Of a stretch of DNA of 15,204 bases, positions 1 to 6,968 are shown in pieces; position 1 is the first letter of the stretch, and every line of letters begins with the position of its first letter. Position numbers and translations under genes: made by a program. The notes under the pieces are model-generated. The model was not told where the DNA came from. It did no database searches and worked only from the letters and a program-made list of their open reading frames with translations. This stretch comes from an uncultured Acidobacteriota bacterium (lineage in GTDB: Bacteria > Acidobacteriota > Thermoanaerobaculia > Gp7-AA8): assembly GCA_946887105.1 (NCBI GenBank), contig CAMPKJ010000102.1:1-15204 (forward strand), written 5' to 3'.

Positions 1-1105
1 GATGCCACTCGGGCGCGATCCAGCCGTCGATCTCCATCAATGCGCCCGCGGCGACTGCATCCCCGCGCGCTTCGCTGCGTCCTGCGCCGTCCAGCGCGGT
101 GACGGTGAGCTCCGTTTCCGGATCGTTCATGGCGCGGAGCCGGCTGCCGACGTGCAGTCCATTGGCCCGGCCGCCATGCAGCAGGACCGTGCCGTCGGAG
201 CGTACGCGCTCGACTGCAACGACCGCGCGATTGCGAACGGCGCGCGTCCCGAGAAACGGCGCCTGCGTAACTTGCGCGAGGCCGGCGAGCACCGGTTGCT
301 GAGACGGGCGTTCCGCGCGTAATCGCGCCGCCGCGCGCGCGAACGTGCCTGATACGGGCTCGAGCGGCGAGGCATCGCGCATTGCGCGGATCCACGCCCA
401 CGAAAACGCGCCGTGCATCTTCTGTTCGTCATCGCGCATTTCCCGCGCGTCGCCGCCGTCCTGCGTCGCGGCGACCACCACCGCCCCCCGATCCTCCGGG
501 CGTGGTCCGTATTGCCTGCCGTCGGCGATGTCGCGCAAATCGGCGCGAGCTCCGCGCACACCCGCGCCGCGCGCGCCCGAGCCGCTGTGGCAATTGTCGA
601 GCATGACCGTCAGTCGCGCGCCGCGGTCGAGCATGTGATTGAACATAGCCCGCAATTCCTTGTCGCGGATGTCGCGTACCGTTGCACTGGAGTCGGCGGG
701 CACGAGCGACTCGTCGAGCCGGTCCGGCTCGTCGGAGCGTGAGTTGTGCACCTGCGAGCCGTGTCCGGCGAAATAGAAGAACACGATGTCGTCTTTGGCG
801 GTGGAACGCAGGAGATGCCGTTGCAGCGCGGACAGGATGGCGCTGCGCGTGGCCAGGCGGTCCGTGAGCGTCACGATGTCGCGATCCGCGAAGCCATATC
901 GCGCAATGAGCAATTGCTTCAGCTCTTCGACGTCATTGACGGCGCCGGAGAGATTCGGCAGGTCGCGCTGGTGCGGTTTCGCCGTGCTGTAATCGTTGAT
1001 CCCGATCAGAAGCGCGCGGCGCCGGCCGGCCGGTTTGGCATTGCCGCCACAGACGAACAGCAGAAGCGCGATGACGGCGAGCGCCTGGGTCATCATCACC
1101 GGCAT
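1..1105 (-). CDS. Caspase-family (peptidase C14) protein, partial at the left edge
   Basis: Reading leftwards from an ATG at 1105, the frame stays open for 368 codons and leaves the window. It starts with a hydrophobic stretch (residues 6-18) that looks like a signal peptide ending near CGGNA, so the protein is probably exported. The caspase-like fold begins at RRALLIGIND (residues 29-38). The catalytic dyad is visible: His115 in FAGHGS and Cys172 in DNCHSG. After about residue 285 comes a beta-rich stretch ending in a GLHVGSRL motif, like the C-terminal modules of other bacterial caspase homologues. The family cleaves after basic or acidic residues; the substrate here is unknown. An SD-like AAGGAG lies upstream of 1105. 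In-frame ATGs at 1096 and 1093 are alternatives, the former forming a TGATG stop/start overlap with the lipoprotein gene. It is the last visible gene of the CHAT-led string. Confidence 0.9.
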   Translation of the reverse strand, partial: MPVMMTQALAVIALLLFVCGGNAKPAGRRRALLIGINDYSTAKPHQRDLPNLSGAVNDVEELKQLLIARYGFADRDIVTLTDRLATRSAILSALQRHLLRSTAKDDIVFFYFAGHGSQVHNSRSDEPDRLDESLVPADSSATVRDIRDKELRAMFNHMLDRGARLTVMLDNCHSGSGARGAGVRGARADLRDIADGRQYGPRPEDRGAVVVAATQDGGDAREMRDDEQKMHGAFSWAWIRAMRDASPLEPVSGTFARAAARLRAERPSQQPVLAGLAQVTQAPFLGTRAVRNRAVVAVERVRSDGTVLLHGGRANGLHVGSRLRAMNDPETELTVTALDGAGRSEARGDAVAAGALMEIDGWIAPEWH

Positions 1106-1476
1106 GGCTGGAGCGACTCTCCTTCCATTGGACTGAGACCGCCGAACGTCCAGACGCGCTCCGCGGCATCGCGGTATGCGACGGCGCGGAAGGTGCGTTC
1201 GCGATAGAACTGATGTACGCCTCCGTCGACCATGCGGTAGTCGGTGCCGCCATAGTGCATGGCCTCGACGAGCGAGTCGTCGAGCACGTTGCCGGTCTGG
1301 ACGAGCAATACGCGACAATCGGCTCCGGCGGCGCGGGCGCGCAGTTTCCAGGCGGAAAAGCGCGACTGTTCATAGCGCATCGTGAGCAATTTCGCGGCGG
1401 CGATGCGTTTGTCGTGCTCGGGATTCGAGCGGCAGGCGATGCAGCAGATGAGAATTGCGAGAATGATGCGCGACAT
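1096..1476 (-). CDS. Small putative lipoprotein of unknown function
   Basis: This is a 126-residue protein. The ATG at 1476 is chosen because GAGGAG (1483-1488) sits 6 bases upstream; the frame is open further upstream but without support. The N-terminus (SRIILAILICCIAC) is a short basic-hydrophobic signal with a plausible lipobox at I-A-C15, predicting a lipid-anchored periplasmic protein. The rest is soluble, with paired Cys (C54 and near the C-terminus) and a motif-rich end (VDGGVHQFYRERTF, then WTFGGLSP). I do not recognise a named family. The gene lies between the conserved unknown protein and the caspase gene, and its last 10 bases overlap the caspase start, so the two are likely translationally coupled. 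It could be a partner, inhibitor or substrate of the peptidase; this is inference. Confidence 0.75.
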   Translation of the reverse strand: MSRIILAILICCIACRSNPEHDKRIAAAKLLTMRYEQSRFSAWKLRARAAGADCRVLLVQTGNVLDDSLVEAMHYGGTDYRMVDGGVHQFYRERTFRAVAYRDAAERVWTFGGLSPMEGESLQPCR

Positions 1477-1501
1477 CAGCGGCTCCTCGTGAATCCACAA
1501 T

Positions 1502-1531
1502 GGTCCGCCACCCGTTTGCGGGTGGCGGACC
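1502..1531 (-). terminator. Perfect 13-bp hairpin between genes (possible terminator or attenuator)
   Basis: GGTCCGCCACCCG (1502-1514) and CGGGTGGCGGACC (1519-1531) pair perfectly around a 4-base loop. The hairpin lies 9 bases past the stop of the conserved unknown gene and upstream of the lipoprotein gene, both leftward. No T-run follows on the minus strand, so it is not a textbook intrinsic terminator. It may be an attenuator, an mRNA stabiliser or a processing site that sets different levels for the two halves of the operon. Confidence 0.6.
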
Positions 1532-1540
1532 GAGGCGGGA

Positions 1541-2620
1541 CTACGGACGCGGGTCTTGCGCGGGCGGACAGAGAACCTGTTCCGCGACGCTGCGGCCAAC
1601 GTCGAGGCGCAACTGGTTCAACAGCTCGGACCAGAGCGTCTGCTGAGGATGAATCGACTGCCAACCGACCGTGGGATACGACGGCGATCCCGCGACCGCG
1701 CCCGCGCGCGGCACGAGGCGGTCTTCCGGTGCGGGCGGCGTCTGCGTCACTTCGTAATACATCTCGAAGTGCTTGCCAACGCCGGGATTGGTAGGGTACG
1801 GCGCGGTGGGCGGCGTGAACGGCGGCAGATTGAGCACCGCGATCTCGACGTTCTCACCTTCCGCCGGCGACAGCTTCATGGAGCGGCCCGGATCGCCATT
1901 GAACTTCTCTTCGGCGATCTCGATGCTGCTGCCCGAGACCGTCACGTCGGCGCCGACCCAGGTCGCGACGGCCTGTGAATACGGGGAGGCGGTGCCGGAG
2001 CCGTCCAGGCGCTCGAAGTGCACCGGCGTGATGTTCTGGCCAATGCGGGCGATCGAGTACGTGTAGACCTTGCCGGTACGCAGGCGCAGGCGGGCGGCGA
2101 TCACTCCCGCCGGCGGCTGTGCCTCGAGCAATGCCGTGTCGATGTTGCAGCCGTTCTGGCAGATCTTCTTGAGGTCCGCCACCCAGCTGAAGTCCTCGCG
2201 CTCACTCGACGTGGTGGGAATGATTTGCGGAACACCATTGACGCTGCTGCGCGCGTTTTCGGTCAGGACCAGCGAGGGAAGCGCGGGATCGCCGCTGTCG
2301 CCCTTGCGGATCGAGAGCTCGGAGTTGGCCAGCAGCCAGGCCGCGCCGCCGTCGACGGCTGCCTCGAGCGAATCGAGCGCCGTCGACTGCGACTGGTCGG
2401 AGTAGAGGTACTGCGCGATGGACGGATCGTTGCTCGAACAATCACCGGTGCACGTCCCGGCGCGGGCGATGAGCAGGGGCTTGTGCAGATCGAGCGTACT
2501 GCCGTCGGACATCTCGTGAGAGTGGCCGACGTTGAGCAGCAGGACGGTGACTTCCTGTTTGTCATCACTGGGAACGAAGACCATCAGGCCGCTGAAGAGA
2601 ATGCGAAGCATGAATTCCAA
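1541..2620 (-). CDS. Conserved-looking protein of unknown function in the CHAT/caspase string
   Basis: This 359-residue protein is not recognised as a named family. Its N-terminus (MLRILFSGLMVFVPSDD) is hydrophobic but leads straight into a beta-rich stretch (EVTVLLLNVGHSHEM), so it may be a buried strand rather than a signal peptide. It has His-rich turns early on, four Cys in two short pairs (GTCTGDC; KICQNGC) and a Pro-rich segment (PPFTPPTAPYP) around residue 265. The start shown is TTG at 2620 because AGGAGG (2629-2634) is 8 bases away. The in-frame ATG at 2611 is the alternative, 17 bases from the SD. The gene overlaps the end of the CHAT gene by 56 bases, so translation is probably coupled. 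Its place between a CHAT protease and a caspase makes it a candidate substrate or effector; nothing in the sequence proves this. Confidence 0.85.
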   Translation of the reverse strand: MEFMLRILFSGLMVFVPSDDKQEVTVLLLNVGHSHEMSDGSTLDLHKPLLIARAGTCTGDCSSNDPSIAQYLYSDQSQSTALDSLEAAVDGGAAWLLANSELSIRKGDSGDPALPSLVLTENARSSVNGVPQIIPTTSSEREDFSWVADLKKICQNGCNIDTALLEAQPPAGVIAARLRLRTGKVYTYSIARIGQNITPVHFERLDGSGTASPYSQAVATWVGADVTVSGSSIEIAEEKFNGDPGRSMKLSPAEGENVEIAVLNLPPFTPPTAPYPTNPGVGKHFEMYYEVTQTPPAPEDRLVPRAGAVAGSPSYPTVGWQSIHPQQTLWSELLNQLRLDVGRSVAEQVLCPPAQDPRP

Positions 2621-5600
2621 TTGAGGTTCCTCCTGATCCGGAGGACGGGGCGCGAGGGGACGAGGCGTGCCCGATCACCTGAAACGCGGCCCAATCCCTG
2701 ACGGATTGTTGTTTTTCGATGGCCGCGAGTTGTGCGTCTCGTAATGCGATCGCCGCGTCGTGGCCCGCTGCGTACTGCGCATGGAGAGACACCATGAAGG
2801 TGCGAGTTGTGGCGTCATCGTTGACGCTCCATAGAGTGGCGACCACGCCGGGGACGCCTGCAGCGAGCGCTGGCCGCACCAATGGCGCGACGCCTTCCGA
2901 GCCGATCGGCAGCCCGCCGCCCGTTTCACAGGCGGATAGGACCATTAAACGCGTCTTATCGAGGCGCAGTTGCAGCAGCTCGTGCGGCTCCAGTGCTCCG
3001 GTACGTCCGTCCGATGGAGCGAACAGGATCGCGGAGCGCGCCGGTTCGTAATCATTGATGACCGCATGCGCGGCGATGTGGATGACGTCGCTGCCGGGCG
3101 CGCGCGAGAAAAATGCGGGCACAGTGGCCGCCTTACCGGTCAACGGACCGGTCTGACCGTATTGCGAAAGGATCTCGTCCGCTTCTTCCTCGGCATGCGG
3201 CAAGGCGTACAGCCCTTCCGCGGCAAGCAGATCGGGATCGAAGGCAGGATTGCCGACGGCGAGGACGGTGAGATTGTCGTTGTAGGGAATCTGTGCGTCG
3301 CGCTTCAGAGAATGGAGGTATAGCGCCGCACTGCCGCTGTATTCGATGATGGCCCTTTGCACGAGAAACTCCTTTCCGCTGGACATCGCCGCAAATGGAA
3401 ACGCGTACAAGGCGCCGTCAGGAATGATCACGATGCGTGAATTGCGCGGGATGTGCTCCAGCGCCGGTGCGACCAGCTGTTCATGAGCGGCATTGAGCAC
3501 CACCTGCATGGCACCGATCCGCCCGTCGTTCAGCGCCTTGTGAAATTCATCGCGCCAGCGTTCGATCGTGGATCTCGGGACGCTCCTGCGCGCCCAGATT
3601 CGTCCGTTTCCGATGAGCCAGTAGTACGTTTTGTCGTCGAGGATGCAGTATTCGAGGACGTAGGTGTGGGGAGGGAGTTTCTCGAGGAGCTTGCGAACAT
3701 TCGTCGGCTGACCGCCGACGAGGTTGAGCGGTTCGGCGGCACGCGCGAGCTCTGCGTAGGCGAAAGCGGCTGCAAAGCCGTCCGGCTTCATGTACAAATC
3801 GATCAGCTTGCGGTACGTGCTTTGGAATCGATCGAAATAAGGATTCAGCACCTCGTCCGCGGCGGCTTGCGCGCCTTGCGCAAGCATCGACTGTCCTTCA
3901 CGTTGCAGGATGGCCACGGCCTCTTCCAGATCCGCCTTCGCCGCGGACTCGTCCTTTGCGAGCAGGTGCGCCTCCGCGCGTAGAGCGAGGCGTGATGCGC
4001 GCAGCGTGGTGGAAGTTTCTTCGGTACTCTGGATCGCGGCCGTAAAGAGGTCGACGGCTCGCGGCGCATTCTGCTTCTTCAGGAAGAACACACCGCTCAC
4101 CTCCGTCGTTCGTGCCGTGAAACCGGCGAGGACGCGGGGATCGATGTTTTCCGGTGTTCCAAGCGACTCGAGTTCATCGAGGTCCCGTTCTGCGGCATCG
4201 ATGGATCCCTGATCGAGCGCCGTCTGCGCACGATGAGCCAGTGCGAAAGCCAGCAGGACGGAAGGCGGCCGCTTCGCCGCCTTCAATTCCGCGATGAGCT
4301 GATCCAGAGTGACGAGCGCGAGGTCGTACCGGTTCCACCGGCGAGCGGCGGCAGCAACCTCGAAATAATGAACCGTCCGATGCCTGGCATCGATCAAATG
4401 GCCGATGTTGCGGTGCGCAGCGAGCACGTCACTCCACTCGCTACGATGGTCACCGAAGTAGCGATTCAGGCCGCCCATCCGGCTCTGAATTGCGGTCAGA
4501 CTCTCCGGGTCGCGGAGCAATCGGAAAATCGTGCGTGCGTTTTCGTACTCGCGACGGGCTTCGCGAAATCGCGTTTGCTGCAGGCTAACGGCGGCTTGCC
4601 AGTGACCAACGGCGGCGTAATACCGATAGTTGCGAGCCTGCAGTGCGGCAGCGATCGGCTCGCCCTTCCGAACCCGCGCGACGAACTGAAATGGGCTGTC
4701 GCCCTTTACGAGTAACGTAAGGCCATCCGTGTAGTCAAACTCTTCCAACCTCTGATGCGCGGTGCGTGCGGCCACATACGCGCGGTGCCCTTCCCGAAGC
4801 GCATTCCATTTCTCCGGCGAGCCCTTCGCGCGCGCGATGGCCTCGACGGTATCGACCGGAAACGGATCTCCGTCGAGACGGCGGGAGAGCGCTTCCGCGA
4901 AAAACCGTGACTGTTCGACATTCTCGTCACTGGGCCTGTCGGCCCATTGCAGCAAGAGCACTTCCTCGAAATGGCGCACCGCTGCTGACGGGAATGGCTC
5001 GATGATCCTTTCCACCGTCTTCGCGTCGCCGGCGCGTAATGCGGCAGCGAGGGCCGGCTGCTCCCGTTCCCAGAGCTCTGCATCCGAAACACGATTTCTC
5101 AAGCCATCGCGGCGCGCGAGGGCTTCCCTGCGCCAGCCGCCTTCGCCCATCGCGATGAAGTCCGACCACTCCTCGATCGCCGCATCCCGCGCTCCGAGCT
5201 TCTCGAGAATCAACGCACGATTGAACCGCGCGTCCGGTAATGCCGGATCCGCCGTCACGGCGAGATTTGCCTGTTGCAACGCCTCCAGGAAATCCTCGGG
5301 GCGCTCATCGCGTCGTGCGCGCTCATACAACGCCGCGGCGTAGTCGCTGGTGTTCGCTGCGCTCTCTTCGGCCCGCTTCTCCAGCACCGCGATGGCCTTG
5401 TCGAGGCACCTGGGCCAGAAGGAAAGCGCGTAGCGTGCGTCATCCGCGGTGTCGATTTGGATGCAGGGCTGGTACGACTCGGTGCGCCGGGCGGCGTCCG
5501 GATGCCACGTATTCCATTCCGAGGCATTGCTCAGGCGGGGCTCGAGATCGCGGGGCCACTCCTTTTTCCGGTTCGTGTCTCTCTCACAGTAGAAAGTTGC

Positions 5601-5642
5601 GCAGGTGCAGAGAGCGATGAGGATGAGAGAGAGCTTTTTCAT
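2565..5642 (-). CDS. TPR-CHAT domain protein (caspase-like peptidase), exported
   Basis: This is a 1025-residue protein. The ATG at 5642 is chosen because it opens a signal sequence (KKLSLILIALCTC); open frame further upstream is antisense to the sigma gene. The signal ends in Cys-rich sequence but has no ideal lipobox. Residues about 90-180 hold TPR-like helices (for example LPDARFNRALILEKLGARDA). More helical repeats run through about residue 700. The C-terminal CHAT domain (about 720-990) has the clan CD pair: His859 in HIAAHA and Cys905 in SACETGGG, followed by GVPGVVATLWSVND and the closing WAAFQVIG. CHAT proteins are caspase relatives; some act as defence or signalling proteases triggered through their repeat regions. 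A 34-residue tail after FQVIG overlaps the next gene. The gene heads the protease string and diverges from an ECF sigma gene, suggesting shared control. Confidence 0.92.
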   Translation of the reverse strand: MKKLSLILIALCTCATFYCERDTNRKKEWPRDLEPRLSNASEWNTWHPDAARRTESYQPCIQIDTADDARYALSFWPRCLDKAIAVLEKRAEESAANTSDYAAALYERARRDERPEDFLEALQQANLAVTADPALPDARFNRALILEKLGARDAAIEEWSDFIAMGEGGWRREALARRDGLRNRVSDAELWEREQPALAAALRAGDAKTVERIIEPFPSAAVRHFEEVLLLQWADRPSDENVEQSRFFAEALSRRLDGDPFPVDTVEAIARAKGSPEKWNALREGHRAYVAARTAHQRLEEFDYTDGLTLLVKGDSPFQFVARVRKGEPIAAALQARNYRYYAAVGHWQAAVSLQQTRFREARREYENARTIFRLLRDPESLTAIQSRMGGLNRYFGDHRSEWSDVLAAHRNIGHLIDARHRTVHYFEVAAAARRWNRYDLALVTLDQLIAELKAAKRPPSVLLAFALAHRAQTALDQGSIDAAERDLDELESLGTPENIDPRVLAGFTARTTEVSGVFFLKKQNAPRAVDLFTAAIQSTEETSTTLRASRLALRAEAHLLAKDESAAKADLEEAVAILQREGQSMLAQGAQAAADEVLNPYFDRFQSTYRKLIDLYMKPDGFAAAFAYAELARAAEPLNLVGGQPTNVRKLLEKLPPHTYVLEYCILDDKTYYWLIGNGRIWARRSVPRSTIERWRDEFHKALNDGRIGAMQVVLNAAHEQLVAPALEHIPRNSRIVIIPDGALYAFPFAAMSSGKEFLVQRAIIEYSGSAALYLHSLKRDAQIPYNDNLTVLAVGNPAFDPDLLAAEGLYALPHAEEEADEILSQYGQTGPLTGKAATVPAFFSRAPGSDVIHIAAHAVINDYEPARSAILFAPSDGRTGALEPHELLQLRLDKTRLMVLSACETGGGLPIGSEGVAPLVRPALAAGVPGVVATLWSVNDDATTRTFMVSLHAQYAAGHDAAIALRDAQLAAIEKQQSVRDWAAFQVIGHASSPRAPSSGSGGTSIGIHASHSLQRPDGLRSQ
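2629..2634 (-). promoter_or_regulatory. Strong ribosome-binding site inside the CHAT gene, favouring a TTG start
   Basis: On the minus strand this reads AGGAGG, a full Shine-Dalgarno match. It lies within the CHAT coding region, 8 bases from TTG at 2620 and 17 bases from ATG at 2611. The spacing favours the TTG start of the downstream gene. Confidence 0.6.
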
Positions 5643-5684
5643 GCGTCGACTAAGATACGCGCTTCGCGGAAACGGATCGGGACG
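5643..5684. promoter_or_regulatory. 42-bp divergent gap between the CHAT and ECF sigma genes
   Basis: Both divergent genes start from this gap, and neither has a clear Shine-Dalgarno sequence. The only AT-rich patch is TAAGATA (5651-5657), which gives a 4/6 match to a -10 box on each strand (TAAGAT rightward, TATCTT leftward). No convincing -35 box pairs with either. Promoters may therefore overlap, or lie inside the opposing gene. This is inference from spacing and one weak motif. Confidence 0.3.
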
Positions 5685-6224
5685 ATGAAGATCGACGATG
5701 ACGCGTTCGAACGGATCTTCCGCCAGTATTACGCGAGGGTCTGGCGTTTCTATCGCAGTTGCCGGGTGTCCGATGACGAGGGGCACGACTACGCGCAGGA
5801 TGCCTTCAAGCGTTTCTACGAGAAGCGGCATCAGTTGCGCGGCGACGATCCCTGGCCTTTTCTGCAATCGATCGTGCGCAGCGTGCTGCTCAACAAGATC
5901 CGCGATCAGAAGGCCGCCAAACGCAGCGGGAAGAGCGTGGAGATCGACGCTCCGGAGGTCGCGGAGTTGCCCGCCCCCGAGGAGCCCGATTATGCCGAGC
6001 GGCAACAGTGGCAGCTGCGCAGCAACTGGCTCGGCGCGGCGATGGAACAGCTGCCGGCGAATCAGCGGGAGACGCTTGGACTCTGGCTGGCCGGATACAA
6101 GTTGGAAGAGATCGCGCAGAGGCTGGACATCAGTCTCGACGCCGTGAAATCGCGACTGCGCGACGCGAGGCGGCAATTGCGCGCACGACTGGGGGCGGAT
6201 GCGCTCCCGGAGGACGAAGAATGA
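5685..6224 (+). CDS. ECF-type RNA polymerase sigma factor
   Basis: This 179-residue protein has the size of an ECF (group 4) sigma factor. Region 2 spans about residues 5-75 (FERIFRQYYARVWRFY, then DYAQDAFKRFYEK). Region 4 spans about 115-168 and carries the helix-turn-helix that reads the -35 box (LPANQRETLGLWLAGYKLEE, then IAQRLDISLDAVKSRLRDAR). The linker is acidic and Pro-rich. The ATG at 5685 is the first start giving a normal sigma N-terminus; the longer open frame upstream is antisense to the CHAT gene. It directs RNA polymerase to a small regulon, plausibly including the divergent protease genes. It overlaps the following membrane gene by ATGA, the usual layout for a sigma and its anti-sigma factor. 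Confidence 0.92.
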   Translation: MKIDDDAFERIFRQYYARVWRFYRSCRVSDDEGHDYAQDAFKRFYEKRHQLRGDDPWPFLQSIVRSVLLNKIRDQKAAKRSGKSVEIDAPEVAELPAPEEPDYAERQQWQLRSNWLGAAMEQLPANQRETLGLWLAGYKLEEIAQRLDISLDAVKSRLRDARRQLRARLGADALPEDEE

Positions 6225-6961
6225 CCACGAAATCGGATTGGGACGCCGTCCGTCAGGACATGACGGCGGAACAGCGCCGGAAGCCCGGCGAACCGCCGGC
6301 CATCGAGGAGATGCTCGCGTACAGCCGCGGCGAGCTGTCGGGGGAGGATGCGCAACGCGTACAGGCGTGGCTCGCCGCGAATCCCGAAATGGCGCAGGCG
6401 CTCACGCAGCCGTTTCCCGAAGATGACGCCAGGCCGGGAGATGACGGTTATCTCTCGCAGGAAGAAGTGTCGCGGCGCTGGAGCGCGCTGCGGAAGGAGA
6501 TCCGCCCCGGCGGACGCGTGGTGCGATTCCCGGCCATGACCGCCTTGGCGGCCGCGGTGGCGCTGATCTTTGCGGGGCTGTACTTCTATGAGTTGCAGCA
6601 GTCGCGAATGCCGTCGCTCGGCGCCATCGAGCAGGAACTGGAACCGACCGGCCGCCGGCGTGGCGCGATCGGCGATCCGCCGATGATCGATGTCACGCAG
6701 CGCGTGAACACTCTGGCGCTGAAGCTCACCAGCCCCAACGGCGACGCGTGGTACGAGATTCAGATCTGGAAGGCGTCCGGCGATCCCGCACGTCCCGTGT
6801 GGACGAGCCAGCCGACGCAGGCAGAAGACGGCAAGCTGGAGATGAATCTGACCAACAGGTCCCTCCGCCCTGGTCTGTATCGGATCCATGCGCTGCGCCT
6901 CGACGAGCAGAAGGAGCGGGAGCTCGTCGACGAATACCTCGTGCGCGTACCGGCCCGCTGA
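6221..6961 (+). CDS. Putative anti-sigma factor, one-pass membrane protein
   Basis: This is a 246-residue protein. The start at 6221 overlaps the sigma stop (ATGA), with GGAGG 7 bases upstream. The cytoplasmic part contains MLAYSRGELSGEDAQRVQAW (31-50), which resembles the helical start of anti-sigma domains, but the HxxxCxxC zinc motif is absent. A single membrane helix lies at about 105-123 (AMTALAAAVALIFAGLYFYE). An outer domain of about 120 residues follows, with beta-like stretches (LALKLTSPNGDAWYEIQIW; GLYRIHALRL). It probably holds the sigma factor at the membrane and releases it on an envelope signal. The role is inferred from position and topology. Its stop is only 7 bp from the end of the convergent phosphodiesterase gene. 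Confidence 0.7.
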   Translation: MTTKSDWDAVRQDMTAEQRRKPGEPPAIEEMLAYSRGELSGEDAQRVQAWLAANPEMAQALTQPFPEDDARPGDDGYLSQEEVSRRWSALRKEIRPGGRVVRFPAMTALAAAVALIFAGLYFYELQQSRMPSLGAIEQELEPTGRRRGAIGDPPMIDVTQRVNTLALKLTSPNGDAWYEIQIWKASGDPARPVWTSQPTQAEDGKLEMNLTNRSLRPGLYRIHALRLDEQKERELVDEYLVRVPAR

Positions 6962-6968
6962 CGTCCGC

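Noticed and set aside
1..1207. Several rightward open frames at the left edge
   Set aside because: They are antisense to a caspase homologue with an intact His/Cys dyad that is open across the left edge.
5643..6176. Extension of the CHAT gene upstream of 5642, adding about 178 residues
   Set aside because: This stretch is antisense to the ECF sigma gene, which has clear sigma domains; a signal peptide starts exactly at 5642.
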